Part shown: piece after piece, positions 1-9,118 of the stretch
Layout: every line of letters begins with the position of its first letter
How positions within the stretch are numbered: position 1 is the stretch's first letter
DNA from: Chara braunii
Lineage: Eukaryota > Streptophyta > Charophyceae > Charales > Characeae
Length of the DNA stretch: 25,634 nt
Reading direction: 5' to 3'
Assembly: GCA_003427395.1 (NCBI GenBank)
Contig: BFEA01000344.1
Span: 881,114 to 906,747 of the forward strand
The notes under the pieces: generated by a model
What the model saw: only the letters and a program-made list of their open reading frames with translations
Database searches by the model: none
What the model was told of the DNA's origin: nothing
Made by a program: the position numbers and the translations under genes

Positions 1-68
<68 letters not shown>
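1..68. repeat. (AG)n microsatellite at window edge
   Basis: Uninterrupted AG dinucleotide run that begins at or before the window edge. It lies outside the inverted-duplication arm and has no mirrored partner in the window. Confidence 0.97.
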
Positions 69-70
<2 letters not shown>

Positions 71-383
71 CTTTGTCCAGGGGAAGATGTGAGCCTCAGG
101 AACGGACAGGAAGGAAGGATCCATGCAAATGATCGTGACCTTGCGGCCTGAGGGATGGAGAGTCGTTGGAGACAATATTATGGTAGGTTTGTGTTTAACT
201 TATGCTTCTCTGTACTTGTGCGTAAGGGTGTGTGCTCACACGAGGATTTTTTCGACTTATCTGCTTGTCTATGCTCTTGCCTGAGGGCATATTCACAGAA
301 GCACTTTCTCAACTTCTTTGTGGACGTAATTGCGGTACATTGCATCCAGCCTGATCCAGGCATGGCCGTTAATGAGTCCAGAT
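69..383. other. unassigned flank outside the inverted duplication
   Basis: No gene, RNA or repeat is recognised here. An 86-codon open frame (155-415) runs through it, but it has no recognisable motif and crosses into the duplicated arm, so it is not called. Similarity to the right side of the window begins at about 384. Confidence 0.5.
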
Positions 384-758
384 ACATCCATGAAAGTCCT
401 CGTGTGACGGTGTGACCGCGTGAGTGTGACCTCAGGTTCTCACATGGGGTTTACTGCTCACTCACCTGGCGGCCTGGTCCTGGCCCTCGAGATCTCAGAT
501 CCTAGTCCGAAGCGATATTCGTTTCTGGCCCTTGAGATCTTCTCAATCTACAGTCTCAAAGGTTTGAATTCCCCGGGTTTTATGTGAGGTTTGCAAAGAC
601 ACATTGAACCTCGTTTTGAAATATGTCATTTACCTTTTTAAAATATGCGATAAACGAGTTTGTCACAGCCCCTCGCTTGTTGTCCTCCTCTCTCTCTCTG
701 TCTACGGTTGACCTGGGAGTTCTGTTTCACAATATATATACTGTTTGACGATATATAC

Positions 759-774
759 CTATCTATCTATCTAT
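759..774. repeat. (CTAT)n microsatellite
   Basis: Four CTAT units. The mirrored position in the right arm (24449-24500) carries a much longer GATA run. Confidence 0.9.
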
Positions 775-806
775 CGTCGGGGTTCTAACTTCTAAGCGTC
801 CTCGTA

Positions 807-860
807 ATATATATACTATTTGAGTCTATTTCGCATATATATACTATTTGAGTCTATTTC
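807..860. repeat. 28 bp tandem duplication
   Basis: Two adjacent copies of an AT-rich unit containing ACTATTTGAGTCTATTTC, at 807-832 and 835-860. It is not seen at the mirrored position of the right arm. Confidence 0.85.
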
Positions 861-1206
861 ACGAAAAAAGACATGAGAATCTTAGAGAGTGGGACTTCCA
901 TTGGGGGGGGAGGTCCTCCTCTTGCCTTGCCTAGGTTCCTCGTTTTGGGCTGTTTGTCCTCGTAATCTACAGTTTGAAACAGGGGTGAGCTTCCGCTGTC
1001 CTCAATTCTTCATTAAATTTTCTGACAGTATCGGATTCTTCACTATCTGTTGAGTATCTATTGACTAGCCATTGGCATCCATTGACTATCGATATGCATT
1101 GACTATCTATATCCATTGACTATCTGTATCCATTGACTGTCCATCTCTTTTTGGTGCGTAGAGAGAGTGAGAGAGAGGGAAAGAGAAATAGATGTTACAG
1201 TAGTGC

Positions 1207-1209
<3 letters not shown>

Positions 1210-1299
<90 letters not shown>
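1210..1299. repeat. (GA)n microsatellite
   Basis: About 90 bp of GA with one GG interruption near 1290. The mirrored partner is the CT run at 24053-24108, flanked by the same CATGCTGCCATGTGGCA sequence, so both derive from one ancestral microsatellite. Confidence 0.97.
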
Positions 1300-1772
1300 C
1301 ATGCTGCCATGTGGCAGTGTGACATATCGCAAGAGAGAGTCCTCTCTCTCTCTCTCTGTGTCTCTGTGCGGCTCAGTGTGGGGAGATCCCACTCCTGGAC
1401 AATTTTTATTTTATTTTATAATAAAAAGAAACATAAAAAAGAAGTGCAGGAGGGGATACCCAACTACCCTCTCCACATCCCTGATAGGTTAGAATGCCTG
1501 ATCCCCCCCCGCCCCTCCCAGAAACCCCCCAAGCCCCTCCGAGAAGTTGGCGGAAGCAGCTTTACGGCGCAGAGCTGGAGTAGAATGCACGTCCTACCGT
1601 TGAACGCGGAATTCTCTCTTACCTCCAGCGAAGCTCTCTGGGCTAATGTGAAAAAAAAAAAAAAAAGGATGTGGCAAATGGGAGTTTGATCGGCACTGAG
1701 TGAGGAATGAGGGTGGTTTGAGATTATTGTCTTTGAAGGAAATGGATATCCCCTGGGGTCTGGTCCCACCTA

Positions 1773-1796
1773 CAGCGTTGAGTTTTCTCAACGCTG
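1773..1796. other. perfect 10 bp hairpin next to the TIR
   Basis: CAGCGTTGAG, a TTTT loop, then CTCAACGCTG form a perfect 10 bp stem immediately inside the left terminal inverted repeat. Subterminal hairpins of this kind occur in some non-autonomous DNA transposons. Function is inferred only from position. Confidence 0.7.
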
Positions 1797-1929
1797 AGCT
1801 TTCTATCACGTGTGGCATGGTGGGACAGAGCTCTGCCGTTGATGTACTGCGATCTAATGGTACAGAAATACAGGAGAATAACCTATTAGATTTGGTCATT
1901 TTTATTGTCATTATAGTATTACGGGCACC

Positions 1930-2085
1930 CCGTAGCAGCCACATCCGTGCTCAAGCCTCTAACGAGGGAACATGCGGGAGCTGCACCCACCAGCAGGTGC
2001 GACACCCCGTGGCAGCCACATCCGTGCTCAAGCCTCTAACGAGGGAACATGCGGGAGCTGCACCCACCAGCAGGTGCGATACCTG
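1930..2085. repeat. 78 bp tandem duplication
   Basis: Two near-identical adjacent copies. GCAGCCACATCCGTGCTCAA starts near 1934 and again 78 bp later, and each copy ends with CACCCACCAGCAGGTGCGA. The length is a multiple of three, but no convincing protein frame uses it. Confidence 0.93.
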
Positions 2086-2285
2086 CTACTGTAGGTGGGC
2101 GATACCGGCCAGGGGTCAGCCAGTAGCATCAGGACCGAGCTTCTTCGATGGGCCAGTCACTGTGCCTCCCCTCCGGTCCCCTCCCCCTATGAACATCCGA
2201 GTCGGCAGTCTCTGCTCAATGCCACTCGGGGGGACCAACGGCATATCTCTAAGTAGCGGGCGCCAAGCTTGCCCAGGAATGTGCA

Positions 2286-2357
2286 TGAGGCCAATGGGGA
2301 TTGAACCCATGACCTCCTGAATGCCACTTGCGTGCCTTACCAACTGAGCGAGGCCGC
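2286..2357 (-). repeat. tRNA-like head of a SINE (or tRNA pseudogene)
   Basis: Read on the minus strand, the sequence has a D-arm/A-box-like GCTCAGTTGGTAAGGC and a T-arm ATGGG-TTCAATC-CCCAT with a perfect 5 bp stem and a B-box match (GGTTCAATCC). The acceptor ends do not pair properly and the anticodon stem is poor, so a working tRNA is unlikely. A tRNA-derived SINE with internal Pol III promoter boxes fits better. Its 3' end cannot be placed; the body may run towards about 2100. Confidence 0.6.
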
Positions 2358-2868
2358 TGGATGGAATCCGTTTTGTAGTCTGCTTTGGCCCTTTTGGTTT
2401 GGGTGGGAAACCATTTTCCATTGAGAAAACTACCCTACTGAGGGGAGGGTACATTTCTCAACTGCAGTGCCTTTCTATTGTTTTGTTTTTTTTAGACATC
2501 ATTTCATCCTGAGACGGAGGAACTCTGACAGCTGTGTTTGGCTGTCTGGCATCAATTTGAAACTCGTTTCTTTCTTTGGGCAATGAATGCATTTGGCCAT
2601 CCACGTTGTCCCTGTCCATTTTACAAATGGTGACCTCCTGTCCTCTCACCACGGGGAGTATCCCTTTTTCACGGAGACATTCACTCCGACTGTTCCAGAC
2701 AGACATGTTTCATTTCTCCGAGTTATGTTATAAAAAATAAGGAGAAAAGCTGTTTGTAGCGTTTTTTTTTCAGTTTTTTAATTTCTTTTTTTTCGAATTT
2801 ATTAATGTCGAAATGGCATCACACTGTAAGTTTTCTAAACTCAACAACGGTAGGTGGGACCAGACCCC

Positions 2869-3524
2869 TGGGGCCAGGACCCACTAGCGAAGTATTCTAC
2901 GACGTGTGACGCAGTTGTATGGTGTTTTGGAAGAGACAGTTATTTTTTCTTGCATGAATGGATCGTTTTCTGATTCAAAATGAATTGAAATGGCACATAA
3001 AACAAAGAAGAACAGCTGTGCACCCAAATTCATGGGTTGGTACGATCTCCTTCACACAAGTTTTCATAGTGATGTACCGTGGCAATCAAATGTGTCCACG
3101 AACACAGCCACGAGGATGAACAAGTAATGGGTATGGGGATACATTCATCACCATGTATCTCCTGATGCCTCTAACAGGCCATCCGACAGACGCGGAAGCG
3201 TTCCTGTCAGATCCACCACAATATTTGAATTTCACATTTCAAGTTCTATTTCTCAGAGCAAAAAAAAAAAAAAAAAGGAAGTCTGGAAATCAACCCCCCC
3301 CCCTTTTGAGCACATAAAATCCAGACTTCCCGCCCACGCAAAGCCACGAGCTATCATGTCCAATTTTTTTTTTCTTTGTTTTTTGAAACATCTCATTGGA
3401 TGGGAGGTGGGCATCTTTACAGTCCTCGCTTGGAAACTACCAGGCTGCGAGATCCGATGTATTCGACGGCCGTACTGAGTCACTCGAGGCCACACGTGAT
3501 TGAAATTCTGAACGGCGTGGTAGA
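2869..3524. other. left-arm-only sequence without recognised gene
   Basis: AT-rich stretch absent from the mirrored place in the right arm (about 23821-23835). It holds an A-run at 3260-3275, a short inverted repeat GGAAGTCTGGA (3278-3288) with TCCAGACTTCC (3321-3331), and a C-run in the loop. Nothing protein-coding is recognised. Confidence 0.5.
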
Positions 3525-3756
3525 GTACCTTGCTAGTCGGGAAAAAGAAAAGAAAAGAAAAGTGCTTTTAAAGTCGTGAAAATTTTAAAAGGCATGTATG
3601 TTCCAGAAGCAGCTGGTATTACAATGATACAATAGAAATTCATCGCCGTCATCAAGGAACAACTTGAAGGGGGAATGCCCGGAATGTGTTTTATTTTCCC
3701 TTGTTTTCCCTGCTGTTTTTGTGCCAGTATGTGAATTGCAGGGACCGATGCAAACT

Positions 3757-3881
3757 CTGTTTTGCGCAATTAGTCATGATGTTAAAAAAAAAAAAAAAAA
3801 ATGTCCCACATTTCTTTTTGCTGTTTTGCGCAATTATGCATGTTAAAAAATAAATAAAAAAATGTCCTACATTTCTTTTTG
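3757..3881. repeat. 64 bp tandem duplication with A-runs
   Basis: Two diverged adjacent copies beginning CTGTTTTGCGCAATTA (3757 and 3821), each with an A-rich run followed by ATGTCC.ACATTTCTTTTTG. The right arm has a single, differently expanded A/T region at this place (13605-13700). Confidence 0.8.
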
Positions 3882-3890
3882 AAGGACCTG

Positions 3891-4001
3891 GGGCCAAGTC
3901 CCACTTAGTACCCGAATGATGGCTGAATCATTGGTTTCTGACCGCAGATTTGGAAGATCAACGACCAGAAATCAAGGATCAGCATGAGTGGGACTTGGCC
4001 C
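3891..4001. mobile_element. 111 bp foldback MITE
   Basis: Perfect 15 bp terminal inverted repeats, GGGCCAAGTCCCACT at 3891-3905 and AGTGGGACTTGGCCC at 3987-4001. The interior is also partly self-complementary (GCTGAATCATTGGTTTCTG against GACCAGAAATCAAGGATCAGC), so the whole element can fold into one hairpin. The right arm at 13593-13606 lacks it and reads straight through GAAGGACCTGGTGC. The flanks suggest a short TGG target duplication, with a two-base ambiguity. Confidence 0.85.
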
Positions 4002-4286
4002 ATGGTGAAAAAAAAACGGAACGAAACTCATGATGCTCTTTTGGTTACAGTATGGTAGCAAACAGAACACACTGTCAGGGGAATCCTTGGGCCCTGGGGG
4101 GGGGGAAGGGGTATAAGAATGGGAGTGAATCCTTATGGAATGAACGGGAGGAACACAATAAAGATAGGGGCTACCTGACTTTTTTTGTGTTTTTTGGTTT
4201 GAACTAGAACAACAAAATGCACAAAAAGACTCTTTACTCAAACCAATAGGCTGAGCGAATGGTGATTTTGTGATGTATGTTCACAG

Positions 4287-4781
4287 GGTGGCTCAACGGA
4301 AGGAGACAGCAGCCAGAAGGCCTCTGGAACCAATTCCCAGGGAAACAACTGGACCCATCTGGGACCATCAGTCTATGACAACGGCGGGAATTATCGGTAT
4401 GACAACAAGGATGACAGCTACTACTACCAGAACAAGGATGGGTCTACCTACTACAACGATAAGCAGGGTTACGCCAAGTACACGCCCCCTTCTGAAAATC
4501 CCAGGAATTTCGATGAAGAAGAAGAAGAAAATCCCAGGAATGTAGAAGAGGAAGAAGGAGAAGAAGAAGAGGGAGAGGAGGGAGAGGAGGGAGAAGAGGG
4601 AGAGGAGGGAGAAGAAGAAGAGGAGGAAGAGCAGGAGGAGGAGGAAGATGAAGATGAAGAGGAAGAGGAAGAAGAAGAGGAGGGAGAAGAAGAACAGGAG
4701 GAAGAGCAGGAGGAGGAGGAAGAAGATGAAGCGGACGAGGAAGAGGAAGAATTTGTAGATGAAGGCTACGAAGAAGAATAG
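4287..4781 (+). CDS. terminal exon of an unrecognised Tyr/Asn-rich protein with long acidic tail
   Basis: An open frame of 164 codons to TAG follows a plausible 3' splice site (TTCACAG just before 4287). It has no ATG of its own, so it would be the last exon of a spliced gene; I see no upstream exon. The protein starts Gly-Gly-Ser-Thr, then has a Ser/Thr/Gln segment, a Tyr/Asn/Asp block with YRYDNKDD, SYYYQNKDGSTYYND and YAKYTPP, two ENPRN repeats, and about 85 residues that are almost all Glu. The mirrored copy at 12886-13251 keeps the same frame and splice site with a shorter acidic tail, which argues that the frame was once protein-coding. The family is not recognised. The purine-rich tail gives long spurious open frames on the other strand. 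Coding status today is uncertain. Confidence 0.5.
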   Translation, partial: GGSTEGDSSQKASGTNSQGNNWTHLGPSVYDNGGNYRYDNKDDSYYYQNKDGSTYYNDKQGYAKYTPPSENPRNFDEEEEENPRNVEEEEGEEEEGEEGEEGEEGEEGEEEEEEEQEEEEDEDEEEEEEEEEGEEEQEEEQEEEEEDEADEEEEEFVDEGYEEE

Positions 4782-4836
4782 ATGGAAGAACAAGAGGAGA
4801 TGACTGACCCGCAGTTTTTTTTGGGGAGGGACACGG

Positions 4837-4859
4837 ACACACACACACACACACACACA

Positions 4860-4937
<78 letters not shown>
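4837..4937. repeat. compound (AC)n-(GA)n microsatellite
   Basis: AC run (4837-4861) followed by about 74 bp of GA, 55 bp downstream of the exon stop codon. The mirrored partner is the CT run at 12810-12869, which lacks the AC part. Confidence 0.97.
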
Positions 4938-4941
<4 letters not shown>

Positions 4942-5312
4942 TGAGGGCTGCCTCGGGGTTCTCGAGAGGACGTTCTCATCCTATGGAGTAGTAGGAGAAG
5001 GGGTCACTCGGACTCACTCCTGAATAATGCGATGGATGTATCTGACAGCAAGTTTAAGTGTTACGTCAGTCCAAAATGGCCAATCCAAGTGGGATTATGA
5101 TCCCAGTACTATCGCATATACTGTGGAGGGTGTCCAGTAGGCGACCCGTTTGTTGTAAAAAAAAATTCCCTTTTGCAAGAGGACTTCCAGGGTGACCCAC
5201 CTTTTTGCAAGATGAGGCGTTCTGGTACAAGTTGCTACGTGACCAGGTTTGAGAGATGAGGGGTGCTCTCAGCTCTGGGCTGCCTACTGCTGCCCCACGT
5301 TCGCGGGGGTCT

Positions 5313-5440
5313 CTGACAACTGCAACAACCCTTAGGGTAATAAGGCTTCGTCGGGAATCCTGTGGGTGGCCGTGGGCTGACAACTGCAACAACCCTTAGG
5401 GTAATAAGGCTTCGTCGGGAATCCTGTGGGTGGCCGTGGG
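5313..5440. repeat. 64 bp tandem duplication
   Basis: Two essentially identical copies, at 5313 and 5377, each with CTGACAACTGCAACAACCC and GGTAATAAGGCTTCGTCGGG. The right arm (12330-12400) has a single copy, so the duplication arose after the arms separated. Confidence 0.95.
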
Positions 5441-5720
5441 CCATGGTAGGGTTGTCGGTCGGGTTACAGTGTTACACACTACTGGCCCATCTTTGCGCGA
5501 ATCGCCATGGTCACCCTGCCTTGGGTTGCATTGCAGTTGCCTCTCCTGTGTTCTCTCTACCATGCCTCTCTAGATTCCTGCATTAACCCTCCTCAGGGCA
5601 ACAAACCTTGTTGGGATTGTCGTGGTCCATGTTACTAGCCTAAGGATCATTGTCCGTTCGATGGTACATCGCCCCCCGACCTTTGTCCGGATTAGTGTTG
5701 TCAGCTTGTCACTGTACTCT

Positions 5721-5860
5721 GGGTTGCGCTGTTGTAGTGGTTATGGGACTTCAAGTTGGCTCCTGTGGCGGACGCTGCAGGTTGGATTCTGTGCCTGCAG
5801 TGCCCTGCACGGGCCCGCACAGATGGATCCGAGGTCAGGAAGTACGAACCCAAAACCAAA
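5721..5860 (+). repeat. tRNA-derived SINE-like repeat, copy 1
   Basis: A-box-like TGTAGTGGTTATGG near 5732 and a B-box-like GGTTGGATTCT at 5780-5790, followed by a shared tail GCACAGATGGATCCGAGGTC. Copies 2 (11925-12048) and 3 (11505-11615) have the same order of parts. Copy 2 keeps a canonical B-box, so this copy has lost one base match there. Confidence 0.6.
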
Positions 5861-6011
5861 AACTTTTCCCTATCATGTTGGTATGGGTGTGCAATGCCGT
5901 CATTGCTGTCTCGTCTCCACGACGAGCATTAACTCTTTACGGAAAGGAGTCTTTGTCGGGATAAGGACGCATCAAGGAGACATGGTAAACATCATGTACG
6001 TGAGTCTGTCA

Positions 6012-6535
6012 AAAGTAATTAGGTAGTTTCACCCGAAAGCTGACCGGATTAGCGGCAGTATCAGAACCGACGACCTGAAGGATGCGGTATTGACCGAAGA
6101 AGCCAAGGCTGAACTTGCGAAGAGTATCTGCTTCGAGCGGCAAGTGGCGTGCGGCGACGAGGACATCGTCACCGACTTTGAATGAATGATCCTCTCGTGA
6201 TCGGTTCGCTCGTGCGGACACGCGAGTTTAGGAGTTGACTAGACTCTCGTGTGCGCACTTCATAATCGTCACCATGTGGGCGATCCAGTCGTCAAGTGCT
6301 GGACAACAAGTGTCTCGGCATATCTGCGCATAGGAAGTCCACGGGTACGGGAGGGTGTCGCAATAGAATGACGACATCCGCGTGACTGGTGAAACGGTGT
6401 GGTTGTACGCGATCTCCGCGTGGGCTAAGTGTAAGTTTGACTGCTGGTCACCCCTTATAAACTTATGAAGGATATTACGGAGAGTTTTATTGGTGACCTC
6501 AGTCTGACCATCCGTCTGAGGGTGGTAAGACGATT
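6012..6535 (-). pseudogene. fragment of Ty3/gypsy integrase (C-terminal half)
   Basis: Minus-strand translation gives HPQTDGQTEVTNKTLRNIL, the motif around the third catalytic residue (Glu) of a retroviral-type integrase. It continues through AEIAYNHTVSPVT and ends with SFKVGDDVLVAARHLPL and FFGQYRILQVVG, the usual GPY/F-like C-terminal domain of Ty3/gypsy elements. One in-frame stop near 6230, one near 6540 and the loss of everything upstream of the QTDGQTE motif show it is dead. The RT, RNase H and N-terminal integrase parts are absent. It is a different lineage from the 14791-23656 element, whose integrase has HPETNGQSEQMN at this place. It sits just inside the left inner boundary of the inverted duplication. 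Confidence 0.85.
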
Positions 6536-6600
6536 AGAAGCGGAGATGGTATCCGTCTGATCATCCGTCTGAGGGTGGTCCGACCATCCGTCCGAGGCAG
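6507..6600. repeat. short direct repeats around CCATCCGTCTGAGGGTGGT
   Basis: The CATCCGTCTGAGGGTGGT motif occurs at about 6509 and 6562, with a partial third copy at about 6585. It overlaps the truncated end of the integrase fragment and may reflect a repaired break. From 6600 to 6925 nothing further is recognised. Confidence 0.75.
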
Positions 6601-6926
6601 CACTCACCCTACTCAAGGCAAACCGGTACCGACGATGGAACGGCGGGAGCACGAACGAGCTCGTCCGTCTCCAGCAACGGTAAAGGCCGGTACCCAGTCC
6701 CGTGCTCTGCCTAAAACAGGTGGTACAGGCTCCCTGCTCGATAGCTGGGAACGGACCGGTACTGACGCAACACAAGTGCCTATTGCAAACTACCGCTCTG
6801 ACTCCACTGCCGCCCTGAGTTACAACCGCCTTTTTGAACTCAGGCCATGACAAAGTTGCTGCTGCATGTTTTTTTGGCCAATTACCAACTCTGACGTGAC
6901 ACGAATGTACTTTGTCGCACGGCTCG

Positions 6927-7139
6927 TTTTTTTTTTTTTCCCCCTCAACAATAGTTCCCAGTAGTCGTACTAGTTCAAGCTACTGGTGGGTTAGATGCCA
7001 ATTCGAAAAATCGGCCAACTGGTCCTCCCATTTCCTTCACGGCGGGAGGACTGGTAGGCCGATTTCTCGAATTGGTATCTAACCCACCGGTAGCTTGAAC
7101 TAGTACGACTGTTGGGAACTATTGTTGAAAAAAAAAAAA
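6927..7139. mobile_element. long foldback hairpin element (MITE-like)
   Basis: About 100 bp on each side are near-perfect reverse complements, separated by a loop of about 11 bases (near 7030-7040). Landmarks are a T-run then CAACAATAGTTCCCA, CGTACTAGTTCAAGCTAC, GGTGGGTTAGAT and CCAATTCGA on the left arm, with their complements in reverse order on the right arm ending in an A-run. Only a handful of mismatches are seen. No coding capacity. It is probably a foldback MITE or an inverted duplication; a transcript would form a long double-stranded RNA. Confidence 0.88.
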
Positions 7140-8731
7140 GAAAACGCACAGCAGGAGTAGTGGTGGGTTAAGATTGACCTCATCTCAGATGGCATTTTGG
7201 ATTGCGCTCACTGGGACAAGAACAGGTCAGGCATATGCTATGCCTACTTATAAAGGGTCTGATCGCACTTCTTATAGGCGAGGCACTTTTTGGTAAATTT
7301 TGGGATCCCATCTTTCTCCGCAAGAACCGGAGGTGGCCCTGTTTTCGCAAAGAAGTGGAAACAGCCTGGTGCATGGCAGTGCAAGTGAGATTTGAGGCCC
7401 CGTAGTTCTTCAAAAATCAAAAGACGCCAGCCCCGTATCCTGCACCGTGAAAGAAGATGCCCTTGTTTTTTTCTTCCCTTTTCTTTTCCTGATGCGCAGG
7501 CCAGTGGATCCTCGAGGCGCCACAAGATAGCACAGCTCCCTTAGGAAAAGTCCCGCAGAAGTAGGGCATGTGCGGTCACGTTTTTCTTTCACGTTCCGTG
7601 AGCTGCGCCTCCACCTTTTGCAGCACTTTTACATTCTTTCAGAAACCCAAAGACCCACTGCAGGGAGATTATGACCAATCTGCCCATCTTATCCTGACCC
7701 CAAAGAACAGACAGGAGTGGCATAGCCAAGGGATCAAATGCTTTCGAATCACCTTTCTGTGTAACATTTGTCTTCCACGAGACCGGCTTGCTAACTTGAG
7801 GCCAGTCTCTCGTCTTTAGGGAACGTTATATTGCGACCAAAAACAAGAGGCTGGGACAACTTATCTTCCGCCGGGGCATGGAGGGCATTGGAGGCTACTT
7901 GGTCCTTTGCCATAAAGGACATGTTTGGCCTGCCATCGCCCCAAGATATTTTTGCCACCGTTGATTGGCTCCTCTATTTCCTCCTACTAGTATGAAAGAA
8001 CCATACCAGGTCCTTGGTATATACGAATACGTGGGGGAAGGGGGCGGAGGTTGGACTTCTCAGACATTCGACGTATGTTCGTAAACATTCCCGTTACAAA
8101 GGTCGCTTTGTAAACATTCCCATTACGTAGCTGTCTTCAAGTTACCAGTGGCCACGAAGATGCACACATGCACTATAATTGCTTTGGATGTGCGCATGCA
8201 CTATTGCTTTGGGTGTGCTGTTGCCCCACTGAGAGTTTTGGTGGGGAAAAGCAGAAGACCCCCCCTCTCGCATGCATAATGTGTGCAATGCCATGTGCTG
8301 AAGTTCTGTTCCACAACAGCTGGAAAGTAGATTTATGCAGTGCCCGGGGGCGATCCTTACATGGTGATGGTGGGACAGAATCTGGAGCCTACTGGAGACT
8401 AAATCACCCTGGCCATGGGATTGGAGAGCGATACTATGTGAGACATGGTCCTCCCCCTCGAGCAGCACTTTCGAAAACAAGATGTTTAAGATTGGGAGGA
8501 GGGCAGTCGTGTGGGCTACTTGGAGAAGACGGTGCATACATGCTTGCGAGGGAGTCCGCATAGCCGGGGAGGAAATGACGGACATGATTAAACAATACAT
8601 TCATCAAGAAATTATGGCACAATGGCAGAAAGTTAAAAATCAGCTAGATCTGTTCCACACATGTAAAGATATAAAACAAGCGATTCAACAATTCTCTGGG
8701 GCTGGTTGGGAGGTGAGAGAGGAGGCCAAAT
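7140..8731. other. 1.6 kb without a recognised gene
   Basis: Open frames here are short and carry no motif I know. Features seen are possible 3' splice-like tracts (TTTCTTCCC...GCGCAG near 7470-7500), a direct repeat of GTAAACATTCCCRTTAC (near 8082 and 8111), and a near-duplicate ATGCACTAT...TTGCTTTGG.TGTGC (8169 and 8197). A short A-rich frame near 8552-8743 includes IHQEIMAQWQKVKNQLDLF, looks compositionally protein-like but is unplaced. Confidence 0.4.
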
Positions 8732-8864
8732 GGCCTTCATAAAGTGGGAAGGAGGTTGCACCCAAGGAAACAAGGAGGACAACCAAGATGGCAACATTCG
8801 GCCTTCATAAAGTGGGAAGGAGGTTGCACCCAAGGAAACAAGGAGGACAACCAAGATGGCAACC
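8732..8864. repeat. 68 bp tandem duplication
   Basis: Two nearly identical copies at 8732 and 8800, each spanning GGCCTTCATAAAGTGGGAAG to CCAAGATGGCAAC. The period is not a multiple of three, so it shifts any frame that crosses it. Confidence 0.95.
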
Positions 8865-9118
8865 GGGAGGCGATCAAGAGGGATTATCTGATTTGCTTTA
8901 GAGATTGGACAACAGTGGGCCAAGAGATCCCACTACGGCCACCCTCGGACTTTCCCGACCCTTTTCCGCCCCATCGGTTGGCTTGGACATGCAATGGTAT
9001 GGAGGGGAGTAACTGGTAGACAAGTTGGGCTGCTGGGACAATTGCAGACAGGACTCCCCGGACGTGGGTCCTGAAGAGATGACTTAGGACCTTTAATATA
9101 AAGGGGGGGAGCCAGATT

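Larger units (their letters stand above)
384..1745 (+). repeat. left arm, outer segment, of a large inverted duplication
   Basis: This block reappears in reverse complement at about 23661-25002. Shared landmarks in mirrored order are the ATCCATGAAAGTCCTCGTGT start, the TTTTATGTGAGGTTTGCAAA stretch (about 577), a CTAT/GATA microsatellite, the CATGAGAATCTTAGAGAG stretch, a run of degenerate CATTGACTATC repeats (about 1050-1140), the long GA/CT microsatellite, and a GAATGAGGGTGGTTTGA stretch near 1706. By eye similarity is high but interrupted by small indels. No protein-coding gene is visible. The open frames over the GA run are low-complexity artefacts. Confidence 0.85.
1755..2868. mobile_element. 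1.1 kb terminal-inverted-repeat element, non-autonomous
   Basis: The ends are inverted repeats: GGGGTCTGGTCCCACCTAC at 1755-1773, and its exact reverse complement at 2850-2868. Similarity continues inward, more loosely, through a GTTGAG/TTTTCT stretch. The TIR resembles that of the 111 bp MITE at 3891-4001 (GGGGCCAAGTCCCACTTA), which suggests one superfamily. It lies in about 1.78 kb present only in the left arm. No transposase frame is visible. The interior holds a 78 bp tandem duplication and a tRNA-like repeat. A target-site duplication is unclear, so the superfamily is left open. Confidence 0.6.
3525..5963 (+). repeat. left arm, inner segment, of the inverted duplication
   Basis: The reverse complement matches, in order, 23661-23810, the short piece 14748-14786, and 11808-13747. 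The right-hand copy is interrupted by the two LTR-type insertions. Shared landmarks are TTTTAAAAGGCATGTAT, GGAATGTGTTTTATTTT, TTTTGCGCAATTAGTCATG, ACGAAACTCATGATGCTC, the Tyr/Asn-rich exon, the GA microsatellite, AATAAGGCTTCGTCGGGAAT and a tRNA-like repeat. The inner boundary is near 5963, where TCTTTGTCGGGAT stops matching. Confidence 0.85.

Noticed and set aside
1107-1492. Open frames of alternating Arg-Glu or Ser-Leu
   Set aside because: These are translations of the GA/CT microsatellite.
1700-2320. 206-codon plus-strand frame across the 78 bp duplication
   Set aside because: It is open mainly because the duplicated unit is a multiple of three. It crosses the TIR, the repeat and the antisense of a tRNA-like module, and has no domain.
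4368-4979. Long minus-strand open frames rich in Leu/Phe/Ser
   Set aside because: They are the complement of the GAA/GAG-rich acidic tail and the GA microsatellite; low-complexity shadows with no domain.
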